This document shows positions 46,880-57,239 of a stretch of DNA of 64,000 nt, piece by piece. Both the position numbers and the translations under genes were made by a program. The notes beneath the pieces were generated by a model. The model ran no database searches, was not told the origin of the DNA, and saw nothing but the letters and a program-made list of their open reading frames with translations. Each line of letters begins with the position of its first letter. Within the stretch, counting starts at the first letter, position 1. The stretch is from Acidobacteriota bacterium (GTDB lineage: Bacteria > Acidobacteriota > Terriglobia > Acidiferrales > UBA7541). Location: contig QHYZ01000055.1 in assembly GCA_003225295.1 (NCBI GenBank), forward strand, positions 62,001 to 126,000. The letters run 5' to 3'.

Positions 46880-47422
46880 ATGTTTTTGCTGCTTTTCTTC
46901 TCGCTAGCGCTTGGTTATCCCGCGCCGGCTGCTGGCAAGATGGCTTGGCAGGCTGCAGCGCTGGGAGCGCCGCGCTACGTTCCGGTGACTCGCTACGATC
47001 CCAAGCGTGATCCTCAGGCGGATCTGGTCAAGGCTCTCGCCGAAGCCAAGCGCACGGGGCGCCGCGTCCTTCTGGAAGTCGGCGGCGATTGGTGCAGCTG
47101 GTGCCACGTCATGGACAAGCTTTTCGCCGACCACGCTGACGTTCGGGCACTGCGCGAGAGAAACTTCGTGACCCTGAAAATCAACATGAGTCCCGCGAAT
47201 GAGAACCGGGCATTTCTTTCCCTTTACCACAGGATACCGGGTTATCCGTTCCTGTTCGTGCTCGACGCGGATGGCAAACTCGTGCACCCGCAGCGCGCCA
47301 ACGTATTTGAGGACGGCGACATCTACAACGTCCCGAGCTTTGCGCATTTCCTGACGGTCTACGGCCCCTCACCGGTCCCGGTAAACGCCCGCGCTCTAGC
47401 GGAGGCGTGTCTTGACGAATGA
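46880..47422 (+). CDS. Exported thioredoxin-like protein (DUF255-like WCSWCH)
   Basis: A 180-residue protein with a short signal peptide (about residues 1-20). The thioredoxin-fold active site is GGDWCSWCHVMDK with a CXXC pair followed by His, and the cis-Pro is in YHRIPGYPFLFVLD. It resembles secreted thiol-disulfide proteins of the thioredoxin-7/YyaL N-terminal type. GGAGG lies 5 bases upstream of ATG 46880. It probably reduces or isomerises disulfides in the periplasm. Confidence 0.88.
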   Translation: MFLLLFFSLALGYPAPAAGKMAWQAAALGAPRYVPVTRYDPKRDPQADLVKALAEAKRTGRRVLLEVGGDWCSWCHVMDKLFADHADVRALRERNFVTLKINMSPANENRAFLSLYHRIPGYPFLFVLDADGKLVHPQRANVFEDGDIYNVPSFAHFLTVYGPSPVPVNARALAEACLDE

Positions 47423-47703
47423 CTGAGTGGGGCAAGGTGCTCTGCGCGCGTTCAAACGCGCAATCGTCCAGGGGCACACGCTCTATCCTCTTTGCTTCAG
47501 GCCTGCATAAAGTTCTATGCTTCTCCATCGCTGTGGTTCAGTCGCCATTCGCCACACTCCCCAGTTTTAGGCTGGTTTTCCCTCCGTCGCCGCCCACCCA
47601 CGTCATTCCCTGAGTTGGTCGGCGCCCGCCACTCCAGACTCTGCTTGCTGAGGTATGATCGTCGAAGCCATCCGACTCCATCACGCAGCAAGGAGGGTTC
47701 GCC

Positions 47704-48957
47704 ATGTCTGCTCAAAACAAGTGCTCTCGAATCGACCAGTGGATTCTCGAAAAGATCTATCGAGCAGCGGGTCAGCCCTCGGTCCGGCTCGAGCTCCGCA
47801 ACAGCGCCGAAGTCTCGCCAAGGGGCGCGCTGCCTGTGGCCAACATCGTCATAGAGGACCGCAAGACTCTCTTGCGTCTGCTAATCGATCTGGAAGCTGA
47901 ATTTGGTGATGCCTACAGCGAGGGGCGAATCACTCTGGAGGGAGATCTCGTATCCGCCCTCGAAATCCTTTATGGTTCGATATCGCAAGGCGAACATCAC
48001 GGATGGTACGTCAAACTCGTCTCGAAGTGCATGGAATATGCTCAGCGAAACTCCTTGCGCGGCTCGCGTCGTAATATCCAGCGCCACTACGATCTTAATA
48101 CCGCTTTTTACCAGCTCTGGCTCGACCCGCAACTCATCTATACCTGCGCTTATTATCCGTCTTCCGCAACGACGCTGGAGCAGGCGCAAGTAGCGAAATT
48201 GGACTACGTATGCCGCAAGCTGCGACTGCAGCCGGGGGAGCAAGTCGTGGACGCTGGCTGCGGCTGGGGCGCATTGGCCCTGCACATGGCGCAAAACTAT
48301 GGAGTGATCGTCCGGGCCTTCAATATTTCGCGCGAGCAAATCTTGTTCGCCCGCCGGCGAGCAAAAGAACTGGGACTGAGCCACCGAGTGGCATTCATCG
48401 AAGACGATTACCGGAACATCTCCGGCGAGTGCGATGCGTTTGTCTCTGTAGGAATGTTGGAACACGTTGGACGGGAACACTACCGAGATCTGGGGAGTAT
48501 CATCCACCGCTCGCTCTCCAAAACCGGGCGCGGACTCCTCCACTTTGTCGGGCGCAATCATCCGCTTCCCTTCAGCACGTGGACCAGAAAACGCATTTTT
48601 CATGGTGCCTACGCGCCGGCCCTGGGTGAGGCCATGCAAGTCTTTGAACCTTGGGATTTGTCCGTCCTGGATGTCGAGAACTTGCGGCCTCACTATGCAA
48701 AAACATTGGAGCAATGGTTGGCGCGATTCGAAAAGTCCCAACAAGAGATATCCGAAATGTTCACCCCGGAATTCACCAGAGCCTGGCGGCTCTATCTCGC
48801 CGGAGCTGTCGCTGGATTTCGGGTTGGCACGCTCCAACTGTTTCAAATCGTTTTCGCGCGAACTGCCTGCCAGCAAATTCCATGGACCCGCGCGCACCTG
48901 TATACAAAAGAACAGCACGGAGAACGGGAGACCACATGGATGCATGCGACGTCCTGA
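47704..48957 (+). CDS. cfa: Cyclopropane-fatty-acyl-phospholipid synthase family protein
   Basis: A 417-residue SAM-dependent lipid methyltransferase. The N-terminal 110 residues form the lipid-binding region; the C-terminal catalytic domain has HYDLNTAFYQLWLDP, SAM motif VVDAGCGWGALALHMA, GMLEHVGREHY and RAWRLYLAGAVAGFRVGTLQLFQIVF. These are CFA-synthase signatures. It adds methylene or methyl groups to unsaturated acyl chains in membrane lipids. AAGGAGG lies 6-7 bases upstream of the ATG. The last 22 bases overlap the start of a flavoprotein gene, so the two are coupled. Confidence 0.92.
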   Translation: MSAQNKCSRIDQWILEKIYRAAGQPSVRLELRNSAEVSPRGALPVANIVIEDRKTLLRLLIDLEAEFGDAYSEGRITLEGDLVSALEILYGSISQGEHHGWYVKLVSKCMEYAQRNSLRGSRRNIQRHYDLNTAFYQLWLDPQLIYTCAYYPSSATTLEQAQVAKLDYVCRKLRLQPGEQVVDAGCGWGALALHMAQNYGVIVRAFNISREQILFARRRAKELGLSHRVAFIEDDYRNISGECDAFVSVGMLEHVGREHYRDLGSIIHRSLSKTGRGLLHFVGRNHPLPFSTWTRKRIFHGAYAPALGEAMQVFEPWDLSVLDVENLRPHYAKTLEQWLARFEKSQQEISEMFTPEFTRAWRLYLAGAVAGFRVGTLQLFQIVFARTACQQIPWTRAHLYTKEQHGERETTWMHATS

Positions 48958-50060
48958 TCGTTGGAGCCGGTCCCGCCGGAAGTTCCTGCGCCTGGAAACT
49001 GCGCGATTCGGGCTTGAGTGTCGTGATCCTGGACCGCCAGACCTTTCCCCGGGACAAGGTGTGCGGAGGATGGATCACGCCGCCCGTCGTCGCGGAGCTC
49101 GAAATCGATTTGGAGGAATATTCACGCGGCCATGTTTTGCAGAACTTCCAGGGTTTCCGCACCAGCCGAATGGGTAGCCGCGAAGTAGAAACTGATTATG
49201 GCCGACCAATCAGCTACGGAATTCGCCGCTGCGAGTTCGATGATTTTCTATTAAAGCGCTGCCGTGCGCGCATTCACCAAGGTGTTCCTCTTGCCCGGCT
49301 GGAACAATCGGGCGATCGCTGGATTGTCAACGGCCAGTACAAGGCCCGGCTCGTGATTGGCGCCGGTGGTCATTTTTGTCCTGTTGCCCGATTGCGCGGG
49401 GCCAACGCTCGTCATGAAGTTAGCGTTGCTGCGCAAGAAATTGAATTCGAGATGTCAGAAACCCAGCGCAATCAATGTTCGATTCGGCCTGAGATTCCAG
49501 AGCTTTATTTTTGTCCGGACATGAAGGGTTATGGTTGGTGCGTCCGTAAGAAGAACTTTCTCAATATCGGCTTAGGGAGACTCGATCCCCATGTCCTGCC
49601 CCATCATCTTGCCGCCCTCGGCAGCTTTCTGAAAAAAACGAGGAAGATTGCTTTTGATCTGCCTCGGAAGATGGTGGGTCATTCGTATCTTCTTTACGGA
49701 TATGCCAAACGAAACGTGGCCGGAGACGGAGTGCTGCTGATCGGCGATGCCGCCGGCTTGGCGTATTCTCAGAGTGGCGAAGGTATACGGCCAGCGATCG
49801 AGTCGGGACTCCTGGCATCGAAAGCCATCCTAGCCGCCGGCGGAGCCAATAGTCCGACACTTTCAGAAACATATCGCGGCCTGCTCGGACAGCGATTCGG
49901 AAAAGTGCAGGAAGAATGGGCTTTCAACATTGGCTGTCATCTTCCAACGCGACTGGTGAGTTCCCTGGCTCGAATTCTCCTGGCAAACCAGTGGTTTTCT
50001 CGGCGCGTCATCCTCGATCGGTGGTTTCTCCATTGTGACGAACCCGCTCTGGTTTGCTGA
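48936..50060 (+). CDS. FAD-dependent oxidoreductase, geranylgeranyl-reductase-like
   Basis: A 374-residue flavoprotein. It has the FAD motif VLIVGAGPAGSSCAWKL at the N-terminus, KVCGGWITPPVV (the C-G-G element of GGR proteins) and the second FAD motif LLIGDAAGLAYSQSGEGIRPAIESG. Family members reduce isoprenoid or acyl double bonds or hydroxylate small molecules. ATG 48936 is preceded by GGGAG at 5 bases and overlaps the CFA-synthase end. Coupling to a lipid methyltransferase suggests a joint acyl-chain modification, such as reduction after methylation; this is inference. Confidence 0.88.
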   Translation: MDACDVLIVGAGPAGSSCAWKLRDSGLSVVILDRQTFPRDKVCGGWITPPVVAELEIDLEEYSRGHVLQNFQGFRTSRMGSREVETDYGRPISYGIRRCEFDDFLLKRCRARIHQGVPLARLEQSGDRWIVNGQYKARLVIGAGGHFCPVARLRGANARHEVSVAAQEIEFEMSETQRNQCSIRPEIPELYFCPDMKGYGWCVRKKNFLNIGLGRLDPHVLPHHLAALGSFLKKTRKIAFDLPRKMVGHSYLLYGYAKRNVAGDGVLLIGDAAGLAYSQSGEGIRPAIESGLLASKAILAAGGANSPTLSETYRGLLGQRFGKVQEEWAFNIGCHLPTRLVSSLARILLANQWFSRRVILDRWFLHCDEPALVC

Positions 50061-50515
50061 ACCCATAAATTCGTCTTGCGGAATTGGCCTCGGGTGGGCG
50101 AAGCGTTTAATGGCAATCCAGGCCGCGGTAAGGGAACAACGCGCTGCCAAGTTCCTCTTGATGGACAACCAAGCAATGAACTCCCAGAAACAATTCCACT
50201 TACTCTAGTCCGTAGACTACCAGTATCAAAACGGCCAACGGTTCTTTGATTCTGCCGCCAACTGCTGAAGCCCGGCGGGTCCTACGCGATCGAGGTTGAA
50301 AGTCTTCTCCGAAGCGCTGGATCGCCGCATGACGTGCGTTTCACTGTTGTGCGCCACCCCTGACAACCCCGTTGCCGGCTATTCCCGCAAACCACGTCAA
50401 AGCCTATGGGGGGCATGGTGGCGCGCCCGCCGGCGAGCACTAAACTGGTGCCCGAACCCATAGCTGGTCGATCCGATGGGATGGTATTTCCTGAGACCAA
50501 GGGGCAAGACTCGCG
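50061..50515. other. Intergenic stretch without a supported gene
   Basis: About 455 bases between the convergent flavoprotein and sigma-54 activator genes. Only short frames without ribosome-binding sites or recognisable features are present, and no T-tailed hairpin was seen. Confidence 0.45.
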
Positions 50516-52432
50516 CTAGACCCTGGTGCTTTTCTTCAGCGCCAATCGCAGATCCAGATTGCGGATCAGCCGATGCAGGTAGTTGGGGTGGACTCCCAGA
50601 AGCTTTGCCGTTTCGGTGAAGCTACCGCCGGATTGTTCGAAGGCGCCCAAGATCAGCTGTTTTTTCAAACTGCGAATGGCATCGTGATATTTCGCTGGAG
50701 CAGTAGCCGCGGAAGAGGCGGTTTCCATCAAAGTTTCCGGAAGGTCCTCGGGGAGAATAAAATCGGAGGAGCCGATGACGATGGCACGCTCCATGGCATT
50801 TTCCAATTCGCGGATGTTGCCGGGCCAGTCGTATTGCATCAAGCAAGCGCGCGCTCCCGGAGAGATTCCCTTGACGCTGCGATTGCACTTCTGAGAATAG
50901 CGAGAAAGGAAATACTCGGCGAGGGGCTGGATGTCTTCAGCGTGCTCGCGGAGAGGTGGCATGGTGACGGAGATGACATTCAGACGGTGGAAGAGGTCCG
51001 CTCGGAACTTCTCCTCGCGCACCGCCTTCTGCAAGTCTTTGTTGCTGGCCGCCAGGAAGCGGACGTTCAGCTTGATGGATCGCGTTCCACCGACGCGGAC
51101 AAGTTCGCGTTCCTGAAGTACGCGCAGCAGCTTGGCTTGGAGCGTAAGAGAGAGTTCTCCCACTTCATCGAGGAAGACACTGCCGCCCTCGGCGACCTCC
51201 AGGAGGCCCTTTTTCTGGCAAATGGCGCTGGTGAAGGCACCCTTTTCGTGGCCGAAGAGCTCGCTTTCAAGGAGTGTCTCCGTAAGCGCGGCGCAGTTCA
51301 GCGCGACGAAAGGCTGTTCTTTGCGCGTACTATTCTTGTGGATGGCGCGTGCGGCGAGTTCTTTGCCGGTACCACTCTCGCCGTGGATCAGGACGGTCGA
51401 GTCGCTGGGGGCCACGCGCTCGATGAACTGGTAGACGTCGCGCATGCGCGGGCTTTGGCCGACCATATCATGTTGCAAGCTGACCTCGGCGCGGAGTTGC
51501 CGATTCTCGATGCCCAGATGTTCGAATTGTCGGGCGTTTTCGATGGCGATTGCGGCCAAGCCGGCGATCGCGGCGAGCAGTTGGAGGTCGTCGCTCGTGA
51601 AAGTGGTGGCGTGATTTTCGGAGTGGAGATATATGACGCCGAGCGTCTGGCTGGAGGCCATCAGTGGCACGCAAAGAATCGAGTGTGCGGGCTTGCTTTC
51701 TTCGGCATGAGAAGGAACACAAGAACTAAGTGCGGGACTTTCATTTTCGACCACGGAAACGCCTTCCTCGATCACGCGACGAGTGAGTGAGCGGCTTACG
51801 TGGACAGGCCGATCGGGGCCACCGACGCGATCCCATGCGACGGGAGAAGAAATCTCCCCGCCGTGGCTGTCGAGGAGAAGAATCGCGCCGCGTTCTGCCG
51901 GAATAACGTCGAAAATCATCCCCAGCAATTGCCACTGGAGTGATTCCACATCACGAACGGAACCGATCGCTGTGCTGATCTTCAGGAGCGTACTGAGGGC
52001 ACGGGCAAGCCGCTCAGACTGAGGTAAGACCGCCAGCGATTCGGGATTCAGATAAAGGAGCTCATCGGGGCGGAGCTGCTGCCTTTGTCCGCCAGCGAGA
52101 GGATCTTCAACTAGTTCGACGGGACTGCTCGCGGAAACGGGCGAGTTCTCCAACTGGAAGAGGAATAAAGAATTCCCCACGGCGATTTGATCACCGGGTG
52201 CGAGCACGCGCTGCTTTACGGGGATGCCGTTGACGAAAGTGCCGGAGTCGCTTTCCAGGTCGGTTAAGAGAAATCGTTCGCTATCCAAGCTGATGCGGCA
52301 ATGGTTCGGAGAGACGGCGCGGTCATCGAGACGGATGGAGTTGGAAGAATCTCGGCCGATGGACACAAATTGGGCGAAGTGGAAGTCCGACTTCCGGAAG
52401 GGTCCGCTAATGGCTGCAAGCTTGGGCTGCAC
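50516..52432 (-). CDS. FHA-GAF sigma-54-dependent transcriptional activator
   Basis: A 638-residue regulator. An FHA domain covers residues 20-95 ([14 protein letters not shown], then SPNHCRIS). A GAF domain lies at about 155-305. The AAA+ domain at about 325-560 has Walker A GESGTGKE, Walker [13 protein letters not shown] and WPGNIREL. The loop that contacts sigma-54 reads GAFTSA, not GAFTGA. The C-terminal HTH is of the Fis type ([16 protein letters not shown]). It has no receiver domain, so FHA phosphothreonine binding and GAF ligands are the likely inputs. It is divergent from a small gene with a -24/-12 promoter, a natural candidate target. Confidence 0.93.
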   Translation of the reverse strand: MQPKLAAISGPFRKSDFHFAQFVSIGRDSSNSIRLDDRAVSPNHCRISLDSERFLLTDLESDSGTFVNGIPVKQRVLAPGDQIAVGNSLFLFQLENSPVSASSPVELVEDPLAGGQRQQLRPDELLYLNPESLAVLPQSERLARALSTLLKISTAIGSVRDVESLQWQLLGMIFDVIPAERGAILLLDSHGGEISSPVAWDRVGGPDRPVHVSRSLTRRVIEEGVSVVENESPALSSCVPSHAEESKPAHSILCVPLMASSQTLGVIYLHSENHATTFTSDDLQLLAAIAGLAAIAIENARQFEHLGIENRQLRAEVSLQHDMVGQSPRMRDVYQFIERVAPSDSTVLIHGESGTGKELAARAIHKNSTRKEQPFVALNCAALTETLLESELFGHEKGAFTSAICQKKGLLEVAEGGSVFLDEVGELSLTLQAKLLRVLQERELVRVGGTRSIKLNVRFLAASNKDLQKAVREEKFRADLFHRLNVISVTMPPLREHAEDIQPLAEYFLSRYSQKCNRSVKGISPGARACLMQYDWPGNIRELENAMERAIVIGSSDFILPEDLPETLMETASSAATAPAKYHDAIRSLKKQLILGAFEQSGGSFTETAKLLGVHPNYLHRLIRNLDLRLALKKSTRV

Positions 52433-52844
52433 GTTTAGGGCTCTGATCGCTGATCTCGGCTAGCAACAAACCCCTGGACAGGGGGCATTCTAACGCCAAA
52501 GTGTCGCCATCCAGAGTGCTATCCGAAAGGATAGTGCGACTATCCGGCTGGTTCGTATCCGTTCTGACGGTACTGTTCGTCCAACCAGTTTGGGATAGCC
52601 ATCGCTAGGTGTCTTCTTTTCTGGTGATTGCAGGAACGCGAGGCCCAGAAGAATCGCCCCACTTTGAAGCTCGCGAGGAGGGCTTCGCCGAAGCCGGAGG
52701 CCGTCTCTCGGAGCCAACCGGATAGTCGTAGCTGCATGTTGCTTCCAGGGCACGTCCTAGTTTTCCGCACCCCACGGTTTGCTATCGCTTTTGAATTCAG
52801 CGGGTTCAACCTTGGAGGAAGGAAAAAAAATTGCACCTATAAGT
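52433..52844. other. Intergenic region upstream of the sigma-54 promoter
   Basis: About 410 bases between the activator start and the -24/-12 element. Enhancer-binding sites for the activator would be expected here. No clear inverted repeat was identified by eye, and no gene is supported. Confidence 0.4.
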
Positions 52845-52861
52845 TTGGCGCCGGAGTTGCA
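52845..52861 (+). promoter_or_regulatory. Sigma-54 (-24/-12) promoter
   Basis: TTGGCGCCGGAGTTGCA has the -24 GG (52847-52848) and -12 GC (52859-52860) separated by exactly 10 bases and matches TGGCRC-N5-TTGCA. The start should be near 52872, about 40 bases before the GTG at 52911. The neighbouring sigma-54 activator gene strengthens the call. Confidence 0.72.
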
Positions 52862-52910
52862 CTCGGTCCAGCATCGCAGCAAATTGCGAATCTAGGACCG
52901 GAGGTGGCTC

Positions 52911-53282
52911 GTGAAATTCCAGAAAATGATTAGGATTCAGATGATGCTGGTGGGAATGGGCGCAGGATTGTTGCTGGCAAGACCTGCTTGCGCACAGCAA
53001 GAGATGGACCCTGAGCTTTTTGATGTTTACGCGAATACGACGGTGACGGATCAAGCGTCGCACGCAACGCCGGGCGCCGAAGCGGTAAAGGTAGCAGCAC
53101 CGGCCCCCTTGGCGGCGGAGGGAGTGGACGCGGAGGGACTGACGGCGGTGGATACGTCGGCGATGGTGATATTGATGATCGGCATTGGGTCGATTGTGCT
53201 GTTCGGAATAGCGGAAGCAGTTCGGGGACCCCGGCGGCTGACCTGGAGAGAAAGTGCCCCGGGCAGGCTGCCCGCCAATTGA
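52911..53282 (+). CDS. Small exported membrane protein, likely sigma-54-controlled
   Basis: A 123-residue protein of unknown function. A signal peptide or TM segment (about residues 10-29, ending ARPACAQQ) is followed by an Ala-rich acidic region and a second TM at about 82-103 (VILMIGIGSIVLFGIAEAV), then a short basic tail. GTG at 52911 has GGAGG 6 bases upstream. It is flanked by the sigma-54 promoter at 52845 and a strong terminator, so it is a one-gene transcription unit. Confidence 0.75.
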   Translation: MKFQKMIRIQMMLVGMGAGLLLARPACAQQEMDPELFDVYANTTVTDQASHATPGAEAVKVAAPAPLAAEGVDAEGLTAVDTSAMVILMIGIGSIVLFGIAEAVRGPRRLTWRESAPGRLPAN

Positions 53283-53305
53283 AAAAGTCCAGCCCTACGT
53301 GACAT

Positions 53306-53354
53306 AAAGCTCCGGGAATCGCGCCACCCAGATTCCCGGAGCTTTTGCTTTTTG
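53306..53354 (+). terminator. Strong intrinsic terminator after the small sigma-54 gene
   Basis: A perfect 15-bp stem AAAGCTCCGGGAATC (53306-53320) and GATTCCCGGAGCTTT (53331-53345), with a 10-base loop, is followed by TGCTTTTTG. Its position 23 bases after the stop at 53282 is typical. Confidence 0.9.
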
Positions 53355-53460
53355 TGGTCCGGAGGCGCCGAAAGCAACGCAAATTTAGCCGTCAGGAATC
53401 ATGCCGGGCCAGCCGCTGATGGTGCTGACCGGGCAGAAGAAACCTTGGAGCGCTTGGCAT

Positions 53461-54963
53461 TCAAAGTCCGTTCGCCAGGTGGTAGTAGACATCGTTCCAA
53501 CGCAGTTCTTTCACGAAGTCCGCGACATTCGTCTTGTGGTCGATCAGCAAACATTCCATGCCGGCCAACTCCGCAAAATCTTGTAAGTATTCACAAGTCA
53601 AGGCGCGACTCAGGGCGGTGTGATGTGACCCACCTGCCATGATCCAGGATGTTGCTGCGATTTTAAGGTTAGGCTCGGGTATCCAGATGGCCCTTGCGAC
53701 TGGCAGCTTGGGCAAAGGCTGCTCGGGCCGCACGAGGTTCACCTGATTGACGATTAGACGAAAACGGCTCCCGAGGTCGACGATGGAAGTATTCACGGCG
53801 CTCCCGCAAGACGCGGTAAACACCAACCTGACCGGATCGTCTTTACCACCGATCGAAAGCGGATGGATTTCAGCCGACGGCTTGCCCTCGGCGATCGATG
53901 GACAAACTTCCAGCATGTGAGCGCCGAGGACCCGGCCGCCATCTCTCAGATCGTAGGTGTAGTCCTCCATGAACGACGTTCCGCCCTGGAGACCGTGACC
54001 CATGATCTTCATGGCCCGCACCAGCGCCGCCGTTTTCCAGTCGCCTTCCGCGCCGAATCCATATCCATCGGCCATCAAACGTTGCACGGCGATTCCTGGA
54101 AGCTGCGCCAGGCCGTGCAAGTCCTCAAACGTGTCAGTGAATGCCTGGGAGCCGGTGTCCTCAAGAAAATACCGCAGCCCCAGCTCAATTCTTGCGGCCT
54201 CAAACAAGGCGGGCCGCCGGCTTCCGCCGGCCCGCAGCGGCTCGGCGACCGCATAGGCTTCATCGTATTCAGCGGCGAGCCGCTGGACTTGGGCGTCAGT
54301 CACCTGTTGAACACGCTGTTTCAGATCTCCGACACCGAACCCATTCACCGAATAGCAAAGCCTGATCTGTGCATCGAGCTTGTCTCCTTCGGTCACCGCG
54401 ACATTGCGCATGTTGTCGCCGAAGCGTGCGACTTTCAACACCTGAGCATCGTGCCGGGCGCAGGCAGCACGCATCCAAACGCCAATCTCGCCTTGCACTC
54501 GATCGTCCTGCCAGGACCCAACGATGATCTTGCGCTTGAGTCGCAAGCGGGCTCCGATGAATCCGAATTCCCGGTCGCCATGAGCCGACTGGTGGAGATT
54601 CATGAAATCCATGTCGATCGTTGACCACGGCAGTTCTTCGCTGAATTGAGTGTGCAAGTGCAGAAATGGTTTGTTGAGCAATCTGAGACCGGCGATCCAC
54701 ATTCGTGCTGGAGAGAAGGTGTGCATCCAGGTGATCAGCCCGATACAATTCTTCGAGCTGTTGGCGTCCAGACACAACTGGAGAATGGACTCGTCACTGG
54801 TCATCACATGTTTGGCTACAACCTTTACGGGGACCACGGAGGACGCCGAAAGCGCCCGGGCAATAGTAGTGGAATGCTCCTCGACTTTTTTCAGGGTTTC
54901 TGGCCCATAGAGATGCTGACTGCCGGTGACAAACCAAGCTTCTAGATTGGCAAAATCAATCAT
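53461..54963 (-). CDS. araA: L-arabinose isomerase
   Basis: A 500-residue enzyme converting L-arabinose to L-ribulose; the full length matches the family. Visible signatures are [14 protein letters not shown] at the start, the catalytic metal-site Glu in EGDWKTAAL and [10 protein letters not shown] (near residues 306 and 331), and the metal His in [10 protein letters not shown] and [10 protein letters not shown]. It lies 185 bp downstream of the GH127 arabinofuranosidase gene on the same strand, so the released L-arabinose is probably its substrate. araB and araD genes are not in the window. Confidence 0.96.
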   Translation of the reverse strand: MIDFANLEAWFVTGSQHLYGPETLKKVEEHSTTIARALSASSVVPVKVVAKHVMTSDESILQLCLDANSSKNCIGLITWMHTFSPARMWIAGLRLLNKPFLHLHTQFSEELPWSTIDMDFMNLHQSAHGDREFGFIGARLRLKRKIIVGSWQDDRVQGEIGVWMRAACARHDAQVLKVARFGDNMRNVAVTEGDKLDAQIRLCYSVNGFGVGDLKQRVQQVTDAQVQRLAAEYDEAYAVAEPLRAGGSRRPALFEAARIELGLRYFLEDTGSQAFTDTFEDLHGLAQLPGIAVQRLMADGYGFGAEGDWKTAALVRAMKIMGHGLQGGTSFMEDYTYDLRDGGRVLGAHMLEVCPSIAEGKPSAEIHPLSIGGKDDPVRLVFTASCGSAVNTSIVDLGSRFRLIVNQVNLVRPEQPLPKLPVARAIWIPEPNLKIAATSWIMAGGSHHTALSRALTCEYLQDFAELAGMECLLIDHKTNVADFVKELRWNDVYYHLANGL

Positions 54964-55148
54964 CGAATCCCCTCGGACATGTTGGCACTCAATAGGAGCA
55001 ACTTACACCCAGATACGTTCGACGAAACCCACAGGTTGCCGGCAAGGGAGTCTTGCGCCAAAGAGCGTGCCATCACGGCAACTCTCCGCCAGTACCTCCG
55101 ATTGATCTTCGGCGCTCCTCCATCGAGCCTCAGATTTACACGACCACT

Positions 55149-57083
55149 TCAAGCGTTCTTTCGATTCACCTTCCAATAGACGGTGTAGCGCTCATCGAAC
55201 AATTGGTAGAAAGGCTCCAGTTCGAGTCCACTTCTCTGACCGATCGTTTGGAACACCAGGGGCTGCCCCTTGACTGGCTCCAACCAGTCCGGCGAATCCC
55301 CAGAAGCCACAATCGCCGGGACGGGCAGGGGTCTCGATTCATCTGGGCCGAGGGGTCCGTAAGTGAGCTCGTGGGTAAGGCCTTTGGCCCCCAACCGCCC
55401 GGCGAGGACCAGCGGTCCGTACATCGCGGCCTGCAGGGTTCGATCGTCTGGGATCGGGGCGAGATGCAAACTCATAGGCATGGCAATCTGGATCTGGTCG
55501 CCATCGTTCCAAGTGCGCTCCAAAGCAAGGTAAGAACTCGGCGTACTCGCCGCATCCTGTTTTTTTCCATTGATCGAAACCGTCACGCCCTGCGTAGCCC
55601 AGTACGGCACGCGAATGTGGACCCGCATCTTCATCGGTGCAGCGGATCTCACTGTTAAAGTCGTTCCCTCTTCTTCCGGGAAACGCGTCTCCTGAACCAC
55701 CGTGACCTTCTTCTCCGGCCAATTCAGCTCCGATGCAATAAACAGGTTCACGTAAAGGCCCTGCGCATCATGGAAATAGATGCTGTCACCGAGCTTCGCA
55801 AATTCCTCTGAACCCGTGCCCGTACAGCACCAGAACGCATCGAAGTGCCTGCCGAACGTTTTCCAGAGTCCGGGCATGAGCGAAAGGTAGTACATCTTCA
55901 TGCCGTCGGTGTCCTGAGTGCCGATCCGGCTGTTAAAAAGCGTGCGCTCGTAGTAGTCCATCGCTCCCGGCTCGCCGCTCCAACTGAAGATGTGCCGTGT
56001 GAGCTTCATCATATTGTAGCCACAGCAGCATTCTTCCGCCGCCTCGCCGAGTTGATCCGCAAGCTTGCCCGGATCGCCCTGCCAGCTCTCGCCGTTGCTC
56101 GTGCCTCCGGTGCAATAGGTGCGTTGTGCAACGACCTGGTGCCAGAAATAATCCGCGATGTCATGGTAGCGCTGGTCGCCGGTCAGTTCGTAACCGCGAG
56201 CCGCACCGATTACTTTGGGAATATTCGTGTTGGGATGCAGTCCCTTGAGCTCATCTTTGCGTTCGGCGAGGGGGTCGAAGAACTTCTTATGTTCAAAGCG
56301 TCTAGCCAGAGCGAGGTACTGCTCCTTTCCGGTGAGCGCGTACAAGTTGAAAAGGGATTCGTTCATGCCCCCGTGCTCGACCATCTGCATCTTGGCCCAC
56401 TGTTCATCACTAATCGGATTTAGGTATTTGCCGGTCCATGCGGCCATTTTCTCCGCGGTGGCCAGCGCCTGCTCGTTGCCGCATAGCGTGTACATGTCGA
56501 GGTGCCCGGCGAGAATCTTGTGATAGGTGTAAAAGGGCGCCCAGACTCGCTCCCCATCGCGCAGGCGATCATAGAAGCTCGCCGGATAGGCGCTGAGGTA
56601 ACCATCCGCATTAATCGATTGCTGGCATTTCGCCAGCTCCGCCACTAGTGCGTTTCCCTTTTGTTTGATGGCATCGTCGCCCGTAGCAGCATGCAGCAGC
56701 GCGCACGCCGAAAGCACATGGCCGCCCGCAAAATGTCCACGCAATTCGCCTCTGGGGTGCTCCCAACCTCCGAGCGGATCCGCAGACGTGGGGATTCCCG
56801 CGGTCAATCGAAAGGTGTGAAGCAGGCGATCGTTCGGCAGCGAATCCAGAAATCCTTGATTGCTCTCCAAATAGTCGAGGAAGATTCCGGGGCGCAGCCG
56901 CACCCCGGACAACGGGAATGGCTTGAGTTTGGCGTCAACAGCCTCACGCGCCCCTGCTACCGCACGGCCCGCGGCAGATCCCATGCCCGCAAGTGCGCGG
57001 CCTGGAAGCACTGCCGCGGCTCCCGTGGCTGCAGCAGCTGCCGAAAGCCATTGCCGGCGACTCCAACGATGCGCTGAGTTCAT
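55149..57083 (-). CDS. GH127 beta-L-arabinofuranosidase, Tat-exported
   Basis: A 644-residue enzyme of the DUF1680/GH127 family. The leader MNSAHRWSRRQWLSAAAAA has the twin-arginine motif (SRRQWL). The active-site zinc/cysteine elements appear as EAAEECCCGYNMMKL (Cys near 351-353) and FWCCTGTGSEE (Cys near 417-418); in characterised members one Cys is the nucleophile and three Cys plus one Glu hold zinc. ATG at 57083 is chosen over 57137 because it gives the Tat leader. A LacI-type palindrome at 57240 overlaps the predicted start site. It releases L-arabinose for AraA. Confidence 0.93.
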   Translation of the reverse strand: MNSAHRWSRRQWLSAAAAATGAAAVLPGRALAGMGSAAGRAVAGAREAVDAKLKPFPLSGVRLRPGIFLDYLESNQGFLDSLPNDRLLHTFRLTAGIPTSADPLGGWEHPRGELRGHFAGGHVLSACALLHAATGDDAIKQKGNALVAELAKCQQSINADGYLSAYPASFYDRLRDGERVWAPFYTYHKILAGHLDMYTLCGNEQALATAEKMAAWTGKYLNPISDEQWAKMQMVEHGGMNESLFNLYALTGKEQYLALARRFEHKKFFDPLAERKDELKGLHPNTNIPKVIGAARGYELTGDQRYHDIADYFWHQVVAQRTYCTGGTSNGESWQGDPGKLADQLGEAAEECCCGYNMMKLTRHIFSWSGEPGAMDYYERTLFNSRIGTQDTDGMKMYYLSLMPGLWKTFGRHFDAFWCCTGTGSEEFAKLGDSIYFHDAQGLYVNLFIASELNWPEKKVTVVQETRFPEEEGTTLTVRSAAPMKMRVHIRVPYWATQGVTVSINGKKQDAASTPSSYLALERTWNDGDQIQIAMPMSLHLAPIPDDRTLQAAMYGPLVLAGRLGAKGLTHELTYGPLGPDESRPLPVPAIVASGDSPDWLEPVKGQPLVFQTIGQRSGLELEPFYQLFDERYTVYWKVNRKNA

Positions 57084-57239
57084 AGATGTCTCGCCCCCAT
57101 AGATCATTCGTGCACGAAGCTTGTGGAAGCTGCACACTCAGCAGTGGGCGCTGAGATTCTGCAGCAGGAGTTCTCTCGCGAGTCTCTGAAAAAAACGCGT
57201 TTCGTCCCAGGACACCACAATCCCAGTTGGCGACGCCAG

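Noticed and set aside
50573-51790. Plus-strand frame of 405 residues
   Set aside because: It is antisense to the FHA-GAF sigma-54 activator, whose motifs are unmistakable.
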